Assembly: GCA_964058805.1 (NCBI GenBank)
Contig: CAXKVV010000268.1
Coordinates: forward strand, 1-27,706
DNA from: Schoenoplectus triqueter
Taxonomy: Eukaryota > Streptophyta > Magnoliopsida > Poales > Cyperaceae
Direction: 5' to 3'
DNA length: 27,706 nt
Under the pieces are notes generated by a model that saw nothing but the letters and a program-made list of their open reading frames with translations, ran no database searches and was not told where the DNA came from. Positions 18,035 through 27,455 of this stretch are shown here, piece by piece (position 1 is the stretch's first letter; every line of letters begins with the position of its first letter). Both the position numbers and the translations under genes were made by a program.

Positions 18035-18286
18035 TTATTCTTAATTGTTCATCTCATTTATTTTTGAGATTTTTTAAGGGTAAACAGACATGACATGACA
18101 TGCAAATGAGGGTATGACCCGAAGATGCTGGTCAAAATACCGTATGCAAATGTCAGATCAGATTTGGTCTTTATTAATTGTTTGTTCATAAAATACCGTA
18201 AATTCTAGTTATTTTTGAAAAATAGATTATTTTTGAATTTGGGTTCCTATTTCTAAGGAAAGAAAAATAAATCTCGAGAATCCGTA
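18035..18286. other. No gene seen
   Basis: AT-rich sequence. ACATG is repeated in 18087-18102 and AAATACCGTA recurs at about 18137 and 18191. Neither repeat has a clear meaning. Confidence 0.4.
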
Positions 18287-18359
18287 CCTGAGAATGCTGG
18301 CGAGGATCGCGGAGTCGCTCTACTCTAGAGGCAGCACACTCGTCTCAGGATCGACCTCG
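18287..18359. repeat. Last structured patch, overlapping alternative stems
   Basis: CCTGAG (18287-18292) can pair with CTCAGG (18344-18349). CGAGGATC (18301-18308) can pair with GAT plus CCTCG (18349-18359) with a three-base bulge. The two pairings cross, so they are alternatives or a pseudoknot. Confidence 0.5.
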
Positions 18360-18368
18360 TACTCCATA

Positions 18369-18800
18369 AGTGGATCTGAGTCGATTATATCATCTATTAT
18401 TAATTTAATTAAGTATTTATTAGTTTAACGTGAATTATTTATAATTTATACATAATTATGTGAATGAAATCTCAATTAAAGTTCAATCGAGTTTAGCGTC
18501 TTTTTTCATAAAATTTTGACAGCATTTCTATTGTATTTATAAGGTGTCAGAAATTTATTAATCACATTTTTATTAATTTTATTGTGTTTACCATTTTAAT
18601 CACTTTTATACGTCTTTTCTAAATTTTCGTTCGAGGTTTGTAATTTTGATTAATTATCAGTTTTAATGTGTTTATCATTTAACCTATTTTTATTCTGTTT
18701 GAGTTTTGGTTATGAAATCATCTTTTTAATTGTTCATTATTTTCATTGTGTTATTCGAATTGAGAGATTTGACATCACAATTTCGTTAATCGGCAGACAA
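18369..18800. other. AT-rich, no gene seen
   Basis: Very AT-rich. The ORF that starts at 18666 runs into the hAT-like terminus below and has no recognisable domain. Confidence 0.5.
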
Positions 18801-18804
18801 ATCA

Positions 18805-18887
18805 GAACCCGTCGGGTCGGGTACGGGTCAAGATTTTTTGACCTGAATTTAATATTTTTGACCCGACCTGACCCATTGACACCCCTA
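18805..18887. mobile_element. Decayed hAT-like transposon end (one terminus)
   Basis: Read on the minus strand from 18887 the sequence begins TAGGGGTGTCAATGGGTC, a terminal inverted repeat style common in plant hAT elements, followed by runs of GGTCGGGT-like words. Internally GGTCGGGT (18815-18822) pairs with ACCCGACC (18861-18868), and GGTCAA (18826-18831) with TTGACC (18838-18843). I found no matching second terminus or 8-bp target duplication, so this is probably a remnant or a very small derivative. Confidence 0.5.
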
Positions 18888-19286
18888 ATGAGGGATGAGA
18901 CGATAGAAGGAATGAGGAAAGAGAGGGTTTGACCTAGATTTTCTGTGACCCAATTCATGTAATCATTTACGCGTCAATGATTAATTATCAAAATCTAATC
19001 GATAAATTAATTTATTCTCAAGTTAAATTCGTTTGATAAATCTTATTTCATTTAACAAATTTATATTCTTTAATTTATTAATTCAATGTTGCAATTATTA
19101 ATTATGCTTACATGATATTATTGATGTATTTTTATTTGATCATTGGTTTGATCTTTAATTTAGTCATCAATAATCATAAAATTTATCATTGATTATTACT
19201 GGTGATGTTTATTTATTTATTTTTAAAATTATTTGTATCACGTCATTCATTTACCTAAAGTAATATTGTTCATAATTATTTGATTG
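18888..19286. other. AT-rich flank before the gypsy element
   Basis: No ORF, no strong repeat. The five bases before the LTR are GATTG; the matching target duplication at the other end lies outside the window. Confidence 0.5.
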
Positions 19287-20686
19287 TGATAAGCCAATAT
19301 CACATATATATTCTGATAGGATTTGGTATCTAAAACTATACCATTTTACCCTTTTTACGCACTTTTTAGTTCAATTAGTTGATTTAGTTTGGATATTGCA
19401 CAAAGTTCGAGATACTGCCATGGTTTCTTTGATTTTAGGACTTTTGGAGTATTTTGGGAATATTTGGATGAAGATGGAGTAAGCTAGGCGCAACTAGAAC
19501 AACGAAAATCTTACTGGAGAAAAACTGCATGAACCTTTTAACCCAAAAAGTTATCTTTTCGGGTCGAAAATAGCTCTCTGTCAAGAAACCACGTGAACTT
19601 TTTGGGTCAAAATCTTTTCTTTTCGGGCCGTAAAGAGCGGTTCTGTTTCGCCCCTGAAAGAATCTCTTCGCCCCAAAAGGCTCCAGATTCGATTTTAAAC
19701 AGAATAGAACGCCTCCAAAAGTGGATAACCGCCCTAAGACAGATCTGAGAGGATTTTTTCAGTTTCTTTGAGAGTTTTGGAGAGAGAAGAAGAAAAATAG
19801 AAAAGAGAAAATGAGAGAAAAAAAGGAGAGAAGAAGAGATTGGATTGATCAACTGGTTTCATTATTTTCTATTCTTTTGAACTCTTTTAATTTCTGAATT
19901 TCATTTGTGCCTTAGCCATGATCGACTAAGGATTTTTCTAGGGTAGATTTGGGATGTAATTGAAACTCTTGGCATGATTAATTGATACTTTTACCGCATA
20001 TGTTCTTGTTTATTTTATGATCTATTATTTATTTCAATTGAATGTGAAGACTTAATCGAAATCACATGAAACCCTAGGATTCGGTATTTTCAATCGAGAG
20101 GTTGAATATTTAGTCCTGACCACAAAGAATAGGGTAATAGATAGGCTAAGTACCGAGAGGTGACGCACGTCCTATACGGGCTTGACCTAATTGTTTAGCG
20201 AATTGTACCAAGTACCGAGAGGTGACGAACAGTTTTCTAGATTAATTAGGACAGTAGAACTTGATGACCTTAGATTAGGGTAACCATACCGAGAGGTAAC
20301 GGGTATTGTAATTTAAGGATGGTATAAACATAGAGATATCCCTTTGTACCAACATTTCAAACTGTGCCTTCATAATTAAAAGAATAAATTCGATAATCAA
20401 TTAATCATGTCATTAGTTAACCCCTATGAAACCCTAATTTCTCGTATCTGTCAAAAACTCAGATTTTACCTTAAGACTTCAGTTTAATTACCTCAAACGA
20501 ACCTTCTAAACAAACAAACCAATTCATTTATTCATTCTTTTACTAAATTAGATTGTTAGGTCAGATTTTATATTTCGAATTATCCCTGTGGAGACGAACC
20601 TTAAGTACTGCTCGACTAGGTTGTACACTTGCAACCGAACCGAGTAATAACTAGGGATTTATTACTTGTGTGTAGAAACCACATCA
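19287..20686 (+). repeat. 5' LTR of the gypsy element
   Basis: Begins TGATAAGCC and ends in CCACATCA, seven bases before the primer binding site, for 1400 bp. The word TACCGAGAGGT(G/A)ACG occurs three times, near 20151, 20214 and 20288. A 68-bp segment between the first two copies is missing from the other LTR. Long ORFs are absent; the antisense 81-codon ORF at 19607-19852 recurs in the other LTR only because the DNA does. Confidence 0.93.
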
Positions 20687-20692
20687 AGTTTT

Positions 20693-20710
20693 TGGCGCCG
20701 TTGCCGGGGA
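20693..20710 (+). other. Primer binding site, tRNA-Asp
   Basis: TGGCGCCGTTGCCGGGGA is complementary to the 3' end of plant tRNA-Asp, the primer typical of Athila-type elements. Confidence 0.93.
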
Positions 20711-20949
20711 CAACGGAAAATATTAATTCAAACCTAAACAATTTAGTTAGTAATTGTTTTTAATTTTCTTTTTCTTTCTTTCTCTCTCATTTTTCTGGTT
20801 ACATTCTGGCAGAGGAACCTCCAACTCCGGACGCCATAGATTTGGTTGAGTGGTTTTCGAGGAGAGGATCAACTCATCTTTTCTACGAGAGAAAAAACAA
20901 GCACCCAACAAGGGGACCTTTCTTACCCTTGAATCCACGCCGGTTAGAC
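20711..20949 (+). other. Gypsy leader
   Basis: Short untranslated leader with a CT-rich patch near 20762-20790. The gag frame is open upstream from 20842, but the first gag-like residues follow the ATG at 20950. Confidence 0.6.
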
Positions 20950-21195
20950 ATGTCGACCGGCAATGAGGAGGCTCGTTTTGCAAACCTTCAAAGAGAAAGG
21001 GATCAGATGGCCAATGAACTTCAACGTCTGAGGGCAGCTAATGTAGAAAGAGAAAATCATGAAGCAGCTGATGCCAACCGACCTTTGAGAGACTTTACGG
21101 CACCTAGGGCTGAGGAAATCCACCTTGGGTACACGACACCTACTATCAATGCTGAGGAATACCAAATTCCTCCTGCGTGGGTTAGCATGGTCTGC
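20950..21195 (+). pseudogene. Gypsy gag, N-terminal segment
   Basis: Codes for MSTGNEEARFANLQRERDQ and on, a charged probable coiled coil (about residues 5-40) typical of Athila/Tat gag starts. It ends soon after a proline-rich hinge (EEYQIPPAW). The ATG at 20950 is chosen over the one at 20842 because the upstream codons look unlike gag. The frame is lost near 21185-21195, where the next segment starts in another frame. About 20 residues that the family usually has at this point are absent, which suggests a small deletion. Confidence 0.75.
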
Positions 21196-21915
21196 CTCAT
21201 GTAGATGCCACACAACACTTAGCCAACTTTGAAGAAATCTGCAGTACAATCAAGGTACAAACTGTTTCTCCTGATGATCTCAAAGTAATGGCCTTTACTT
21301 TTTCTCTTGCAGATAAGGCTAAGAGTTGGATAAGGGGGCAACGACCTGAGAACATGAACACTTGGCCTAAGGTGGCGAATGTCTTTCTCAACAAATTCTT
21401 CCCGCCATCCAAAACAAACTACTTGCGCCATCAAATCCACAATTTCCGACAAAAAGGAGATGAAACCATGAGCGAGGCTTGGGAGAGATTTCAAGAACTG
21501 CAGAGGTGCTTCCCCCACCACGGTATCGAAGGGTGGAATTTATTATAAATCTTCTACAACAGCCTTCTACCGCAGGACAAGGGTATGCTAGATGCAGCCG
21601 TTGGAGGTAGCCTCATGAACAAGGGGGCTATTGACAGATACAAGTTGGTGGATGACATGGATCTCAACCAAAGCCAATGGCACAACCCTAGAGAGACCCC
21701 GGTCATCCTGCAGAGGGGAATGAAGGAAGTGAGCTCAAATTCAAACATGGCTGCAGAAATTACTGCCTTGAACCGAAAAATTGATCAAATGAGCGTAAAT
21801 TCGGTAAACTATCCTTCTTCTCTTCCTTGTTCAATTTATGGTGGTACCTACCATTTAACAATCAATTGTGGTGTGAGTAATGAGAGTAGTCATGAGAAGT
21901 TAATGCAATTAACCA
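21192..21915 (+). pseudogene. Gypsy gag, capsid segment with in-frame stop
   Basis: This is the retrotransposon gag capsid domain. HLANFEEIC, AFTFSLADKAKSWI, TWPKVANVFLNKFFP and MSEAWERFQELQRCFPHHG are classic for this family. TAA at 21546-21548 interrupts the frame; the same frame continues with FYNSLLPQDKGMLDAAVGG. A zinc-knuckle-like CSIYGG...H...C (near 21828-21870) has Tyr in place of the second Cys. Near 21900-21917 the reading shifts by a frame. Confidence 0.85.
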
Positions 21916-21916
21916 A

Positions 21917-23490
21917 GGCAATTTCAAGCCAAATAACAATCCTTACTCCAACACTTACAATCCCGGTTGGAGAAGCCACCCAAACTTTTCATGGAGGCAA
22001 AATGACCAAAATGCCTAAGGTAACCAAAACTATAATAGACCGAATCAAGGTTATGGTAACCAAGGGTATGGTTCAAATGCACCACCAAAGTCCAATCTTG
22101 AATTGATGATGGAGACTTTCATGACAAGTCAAAATCAGAAATTCGATGAATTGACAAAAAAGGTAGACCTGTTGGCAACTCAAAACAAAATGCTTGAAAA
22201 CCAAGTTGCACAACAAGCTGCACAATCTTCCCGCCAACTAGGCACCCTTCCACCAAAACCCGAGAACAATCCTAGGGATGTCAAGGCGGTAAGGCACGTG
22301 CTTCGCAGCGGTACGCAATACGAGGATCCACCTATGCCAAAGGAGGACTATGTACAACCGCAAGGTGAGAAGCCACGAGGCAATGATGAGCACATCTCCA
22401 CATTTGAGGATCCCGCCTCAGGGGAAACTACACCAATTGCACCAAGCGGCCACACAGAACAAGCAGAGCCATCTCAAGGTGAGAGGCCGAAGGTAAGTGC
22501 ACCGCAAGTACCTTTCTATATCCCTCCTCACAAATATGCACCTTTTCCTAATAGAATAAAAAATGAAAAAACTGACAAGCAATTTGCGAAATTTCTTGAA
22601 ATGTTGAAACAATTGCATGCGAACCTACCATTGAATGAGGTAATGACCCAAATGTCGGTTTACACCAAATTTTTCAAGGACATTCTCTCAAATAGGCGTA
22701 AGCTTGAGGAAGTACAAATGGTATCCCTAGACACAAACGGTAGTGCTATGGTGATGAATGAGTTGCCCAAAAAGTTGGATGATCCGGGTAAATTCTCCAT
22801 ACCATGTTCAATAGGAAATATCCAATTTAAACGAGCACTATGTGATTTAGGAGCTAGTGTAAGTCTTATGCCAAAGTCGGTATATGATAGGTTGGGTGTT
22901 AGGGAACTTAAGCCAACAAGAATATCACTTCAATTGGCAGACCAATCGGTTAAGTTACCCTTAGGAGTTATAGAGGACCTACCGATTCAAATTGGGAAAT
23001 TCTTTGTCCCAATTGATTTTGTTGTGGTTGACATGGATGAGGACACTCATACACCACTCTTGTTGGGTCGACCATTTCTCAATACGGCAAAGGCCGTGAT
23101 TTATGTGCATGATGGAATCATAACTATGAATATTGGTGAGGAACAATTAAAATTTGACATTAAAAGATCCATGAGATATCCATCTAACGATCAAAGTGTC
23201 TGTAGTGTTGAAATTCTTGACAGGTTGATAGAGGAAGAGTTCATTGACAACTTGGGGAAAGGTTCCTTTGAGTGTTGGATGGATCAGGAGTGCGAAAAGG
23301 CCAACAATATCCATTCAGCGAACCCTATTGCGGCCCGCAACCATACTTCTTGCGGCCCGCAACATCTTCAAACAGAGGAGAATGAAACTTGTAAAACCCT
23401 TGCGGCCCACAAAATATTCAGTCAGAGAGCCTGCCGAATACAGAATTCATTGCGGCCCGCAACAACCCTATTGCGGCCCGTAACTACCCT
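21917..23490 (+). pseudogene. Gypsy gag C-terminus and aspartic protease
   Basis: Opens with PNNNPYSNTYNPGWRSHPNF, the Asn/Pro/Trp-rich stretch typical of Athila/Tat gag. A TAA at 22016-22018 follows, then an open frame from 22103. NQKFDELTKKVDLLATQNK forms a coiled coil, RQLGTLPPKPENNP and HVLRSGTQY follow, and QFAKFLEMLKQLHANLPLNE precedes the protease. The protease active site is CDLGASVSLMP (Asp codon 22844-22846), followed by the flap-like region and TPLLLGRPFLNT. It would cleave the polyprotein. The end of the frame runs through the five TTGCGGCCCGCAA repeats and then out of frame near 23490-23510. Confidence 0.88.
23328..23483 (+). repeat. Five copies of palindrome TTGCGGCCCGCAA
   Basis: Copies start at 23328, 23350, 23400, 23450 and 23471. 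Three are perfect; the third ends CACAA and the fifth CGTAA. Start-to-start distances are 22, 50, 50 and 21. Each is TTGCGG and CCGCAA around a central C. They occupy the linker between protease and RT. Confidence 0.92.
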
Positions 23491-23505
23491 TCCCAGACTG
23501 ATGAA

Positions 23506-24267
23506 ATGCCTATTCCAAGCCCAATTTTTCAAGTTTCAACCGCCGAAATCCTTCCAAACTTTGCCGAGACCTCAGAGGATGCACCCAAGGTTGAACTGAA
23601 GCCATTGCCTTCAACCTTACGATACGAATACCTTGGTTCGAACCAAACCTATCCCGTTATTGTTAATGCATCTCTCAACCAAGACCAAACCTCTCAACTT
23701 CTGCACATTTTGAGGTTGCACCGAAAAGACTGGAGTTTGCGACTGGATGATGCACTGTGGGCATACCGGACGACCTACAAAACCCCAATTGGCATGACTC
23801 CTTTCAAGCTTGTCTATGGCAAGCCATGTCATTTGCCCGTCGAACTGGAGCACAAGGCGTTTTGGGCTATCAAGGCCATCAACTTTGACATGATTCAAGC
23901 GGGTAAAAAGCGCGTCCTCGACTTGTATGAACTTGAGGAAATCCGTCTCAGCGCGTATGAGAATGCCAAAATTTACAAGGAGAAGACGAAGAAATCGCAT
24001 GACAAGCACATCATCAGAAGGGAGTTTAAAATTGGTGATTTTATTTTATTGTTCAATTCACGTTTTAAGCTTTTTGCAGAAAAACTCAAGTCCAAATGAA
24101 GCGTCCCGTTCCAAGTGAAACGTGTGTTTGAACATGGGGCAATAGAAATCTGGAGCGAGCGAACTGGCGCATTCAAGGTGAATGGGCAGCGACTCAAGGT
24201 GTACAACTGTGGAGAACTGGTTGAAGGGAAGACAAACATCTCCCTTACCGATGAACAAACGAACTAG
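23506..24267 (+). pseudogene. Gypsy pol: RT N-terminus fused to integrase C-terminus
   Basis: The first part, [19 protein letters not shown] and the following [14 protein letters not shown], is the entry into Athila/Tat RT. Immediately after [10 protein letters not shown] the protein continues as [20 protein letters not shown], the C-terminal half of the integrase, then [21 protein letters not shown] and [16 protein letters not shown] palm, RNase H and the integrase catalytic core are missing, so a deletion of two or more kilobases is implied. Both parent proteins have an (H/N)RK word at the join near 23722-23732, which would suit a microhomology deletion. TGA at 24097-24099 stands where KSRWSGPF has Trp in the family; the frame then continues to TAG at 24265-24267. 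Confidence 0.9.
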
Positions 24268-24284
24268 AAAATAGGAGAACAGTC

Positions 24285-24327
24285 AAGCTCGATACCCTAA
24301 ACGAGCGCTTCTTGGGAGGCAACCCAA
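24285..24327 (+). other. Conserved post-pol noncoding motif
   Basis: AAACGAGCGCTTCTTGGGAG and the following GCAACCCAA lie just after the pol stop. From memory a very similar word follows pol in many Athila/Tat-type plant elements. TTGGG (24312-24316) pairs with CCCAA (24323-24327). Confidence 0.6.
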
Positions 24328-24427
24328 ATTTTTCTAAATCTTTTTATTTTTATTTTCATTTTTAATTTTTAGGTTAGTTTACTTATTGTTATTTTATTGT
24401 TAAAAAAAATAATCGGAAAAGAGCAAC

Positions 24428-24545
24428 ATTTTTTGAGTCAAAAAGATAAGTTTTTGGGTGAAAAAGAGCAACACAGAGAAACCAGAGAAACCAGAGCAGA
24501 TTTTTTGGGTCAAAAACTTATGTTTTCGGGTGGAAAAGAGGTGCC
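24428..24545 (+). repeat. Two copies of an LTR-related TTTTTGGGTCAAAA motif in the 3' UTR
   Basis: The second copy (about 24501-24540) reads TTTTTTGGGTCAAAAACTTA and then TTTTCGGG; the first (24428-24470) is looser. Both resemble two segments of the LTR (19534-19576 and 19598-19637), so the motif occurs inside and outside the LTRs. Confidence 0.65.
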
Positions 24546-24599
24546 CAAAATTTTAACAGAACATAACTTGGTCTATTTCCCTTCATCTCCCCTCTTTCA

Positions 24600-24935
24600 A
24601 AACCGCAACCCTTCACCTCACCTCTTTCAAACCGCACCCCATCTCCTCCGCCATTTCCGCACCACCAACCCGCCGCCTCTTCCGCACTGCTCGGTGCACA
24701 GCCGCCTCTTCCGCACCGCTCGGCGCCTCGCACCAGCAACCCGCCGCCTTTTCCGCCCCGCACCCGCGCCTCGCACCAACAACCCGCCGCCTCTCACCCC
24801 ACGCCGCTAGACCGGCCGCCACAGCGCCGTCCACCACGCTGCCGACCTCGCCTCTCGCCGCCCCTGCCAGATCCGCACAGCCACCCAACAACCACACCTC
24901 CCTCTGGGCCGGTCACCGTCAACACTCAACACTCT
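24600..24935 (+). other. GC-rich, pyrimidine-rich insert-like stretch
   Basis: Base composition changes abruptly from AT-rich to C- and G-rich. Words such as CCGCCTCTTCCGCA and CTCGCACCA recur with small changes. All reading frames across it are open in places because of composition, and none is recognisable. It could be captured host DNA, such as a CT-rich 5' leader upstream of the ORF that follows. Confidence 0.55.
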
Positions 24936-24944
24936 CTCTCCATC

Positions 24945-25202
24945 ATGAGTTCCACCGACTATGACCAACCTATCGACCTTGGACAGACTATCAAGCTTCC
25001 TTCGGGAAAGGTACTTGCTTGCAAACCACCACCTAAGAAATCTAAAGCCTCTCATGGTAGTTCTAGCCGCAACCAACATGGTGGGGACACATACACTCCT
25101 GAACTCGTATCTCCGCCTCACCCCCTCGCTGGAATAGATGAGAAGAATTGGCCGGACACTCTACTTGGTCTCACAATGGCCAGCATCATCGGCACATTAT
25201 GA
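24945..25202 (+). CDS. Unrecognised 85-aa ORF in gypsy 3' region
   Basis: I do not recognise this protein. It starts MSSTDYDQPIDLGQTIKLPS, has a basic Lys/Pro patch (KPPPKKSKASHGSSSRNQ, residues about 26-44) that could act as a nuclear or nucleic-acid-binding region, and ends DTLLGLTMASIIGTL. There is no clear signal peptide or membrane segment. It lies in the same sense as gag-pol, downstream of a GC- and CT-rich stretch. Athila/Tat elements often carry an additional ORF in this place; equally it may be the first exon of a captured host gene cut short at its 3' end. Expression is unknown. Confidence 0.4.
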   Translation: MSSTDYDQPIDLGQTIKLPSGKVLACKPPPKKSKASHGSSSRNQHGGDTYTPELVSPPHPLAGIDEKNWPDTLLGLTMASIIGTL

Positions 25203-26309
25203 GTTATCTCTTTCCCTCTCTTTTATTTTCATTTCGAGCAGTGAGGTCACTGCTTTGTTTAAGCTTGACGGGGATTGAAATTATATTTGCATGCATTTAG
25301 GATTGCATTTAGTTTCTTTATTTTCATATTTAAATTTTAGTGGGTAGTTTTGTAAAAAGTTTTGAAAAATCTTAAGGAAAATACGGGCAAAGGAGTAGCC
25401 TTATCGGAAATTTGGGAAATTGATTAGGGAATATACAAATTTTTCTAACGTAACACATGATGAATGAAAATGGTGTATTAAAAAAAATGCTTTGAGAAGT
25501 TTCTTGAATGATAAGTGCCTAGAAATTGACGTCCTCCCACAATTTTTTAGCAAATCTCCGAAATCCAATTTGTTTGACGACTTAAATGGAAAATTTTAAC
25601 TGACAAGAGTGATTATGGAGGGTGTCGACCGGTGCTTTTGAAAAATCTTTTATAAAAATCAAAAGGATCTGAATATATATATATATAAATCATTAGAAGG
25701 TCCAAATTTACTAAGAAGCACCACAGTTAAGAGTACACATGCCATGTCATTCGCAAACATAAAAAAAATGATGATTCGAATAAAGTCATTTTCAGCCTCA
25801 AAATGTGCTAAGGCGGCCTATGGAACTCCCTAACCCCAATATGGCACGAGGCAGTCTCATGTGCGCATTAAGGGTTTCTCAATAAAACTTTTTAGCTACA
25901 AAAAAAACCGCGCGAGGTTCAGGATTATCATTGTATTTTTTTTCTTTTCTTTTTCTCGTGGATTTCCTAGATTTTATTTCATTTGTGAGGGGAAGGAAAA
26001 AATTTGGGTGCATATCATCTAGGAAATATTTTAAAGCATAACATTGAAAGTTGGTGTCTAAATGTAAATATCCTTGAGTAAAACGTCATGTGTGAAATCG
26101 GAAATAACATAAATTCCCAAGACTTTTCCCAAAAATTTGTATAATGGCCGAACAAATTTGAAAATATTTGTCTTAAGATTTATCATCTCTTTTTCAAAAA
26201 AAAAACCCATGATCTTTAGCATATAGGTTATGATTTATTTTAGACTAGGTTAGTTTAGAGACTGTCCTTTTGTTTAGGTTTAAAACTTCCTTGAGGGCAA
26301 GCAATGTTT
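25203..26309 (+). other. AT-rich 3' untranslated region of the gypsy element
   Basis: No supported ORF. It has a TA microsatellite near 25675-25688 and several A runs. It ends in TTGAGGGCAAGCAATGTTTA before the polypurine tract, as in related elements. Confidence 0.65.
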
Positions 26310-26324
26310 AAGCTTGGGGGAGTT
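26310..26324 (+). other. Polypurine tract of the gypsy element
   Basis: AAGCTTGGGGGAGTT sits directly before the 3' LTR start TGATAAGCC. It primes plus-strand synthesis. Confidence 0.92.
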
Positions 26325-27455
26325 TGATAAGCCAAAATCACATATATATTCTGATAGGATTTGGTATCTAAAACTATACCATTTTACCCTTTTTATGCAC
26401 TTTTTAGTTCAATTAGTTGATTTAGTTTGGATATTGCACAAAGTTCGAGATACTGCCATGGTTTCTTTGATTTTAGGACTTTTGGAGCATTTTGGGAATA
26501 TTTGGATGAAGATGGAGTAAGCTAAGCGTAACTAGAACAACGAAGATCTTACTGGAGAAAAACTGCATGAACCTTTTGACCCAAAAAGTTATCTTTTCGG
26601 GTCGAAAATAGCTCTTTGTCAAGAAACCGCGTGAACTTTTTTGGTCAAAATCTTTTCTTTTCGGGCCGTAAAGAGCGGTTCTGTTTCGCCCTTGAAAGCA
26701 TCTCTTCGCCCCAGAAGGCTCCAGATTCGATTTTAAACAGAATAGAACGCCTCCAAAAGTGGATAACCGCCCTAGGACAAATCTGAGAGGAGTTTTTCAG
26801 TTTATTTGAGAGTTTTGGAGAGAGAAGAAGAAAAATAGAAAGGAGAAAAGGAGAGAAAAAGAGGAGAGAAGAAGAGATTGGATTGATCAACTGGTTTCAT
26901 TATTTTCTATTCTTTTGAACTCTTTTAATTTCTGAATTTCTGAATTTCATTTGTGCCTTAGCCATGATCGGCTAAGGATTTTTCTAGGGTAGATTAGGGA
27001 TGTAATTGAAACTCTTGGCATGATTAGTTGATATTTTTACCGCACATGTTCTTGTTTATTTTATGATCTATTCTTTATTTCAATTGAATGTGAAGACTTA
27101 ATCGAAATCACATGAAACCCTAGGATTCGGTATTTTCAATCGAGAGATTGAATATTTAGTCCTGACCACAAAGAATAGGGTATTAGATAGGCTAAGTACC
27201 GAGAGGTGACGAACGGTTTTCTAGATTAATTAGGACAGTAGAACTTGATGACCTTAGATTAGGGTAACCATACCGAGAGGTAACGGGTATTGTAATTTAA
27301 GGATGGTATAAACATAGTGATATCCCTTTGTGCCAACATTTCAAACTGTGCCTTCATAATTAAAAGAACAATTTTGATAATCAATTAATCATGTCATTAG
27401 TGGATATTAACCCCTATGAAACCCTAATTTCTCGTATCTGTCAAAAACCCAGATT
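26325..27455 (+). repeat. 3' LTR of the gypsy element, incomplete match to the 5' LTR
   Basis: Aligns with 19287-20465. Differences include a 10-bp duplication (TTCTGAATTTCTGAATTTC near 26930), loss of the 68-bp segment between TACCGAGAGGTGACG repeats, and a small insertion (TGGATA) near 27402. The match stops after CAGATT at 27455, about 220 bp before the LTR end expected from the 5' copy. Confidence 0.88.

Larger units (their letters stand above)
19287..27455 (+). mobile_element. Ty3/gypsy (Athila/Tat-like) retrotransposon, internal deletion derivative
   Basis: Two closely similar LTRs start at 19287 and 26325 with TGATAAGCC. A tRNA-Asp-type primer binding site (20693) follows the first and a polypurine tract (26310) precedes the second. 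The internal region holds gag and an aspartic protease with a DLGAS active site. A fragment from the start of RT is joined to the C-terminal part of integrase. The LTR start, the PPT AAGCTTGGGGGAG and the order fit the Athila/Tat (OTA) group. Pol lacks nearly all of RT, RNase H and integrase, and gag is broken repeatedly, so the copy is non-autonomous. LTR divergence looks low by eye, so insertion was fairly recent. The outer end may lie past the window. Confidence 0.93.

Noticed and set aside
10400..18360. Hammerhead or other known ribozyme motifs, tRNA genes
   Set aside because: I did not find the CTGATGA...GAAA core or tRNA A/B boxes with a cloverleaf in the units; the loops do not match a family I know.
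19607..19852. 81-codon antisense ORF present in both gypsy LTRs (also 26645-26890)
   Set aside because: Its conservation is explained by LTR identity; the protein is low-complexity Leu/Ser/Phe-rich and antisense to the element.
24397..24810. 137-codon ORF rich in Pro, His, Arg and Thr
   Set aside because: The open frame follows from the C-rich composition; frames on the other strand are equally open, and no domain is visible.
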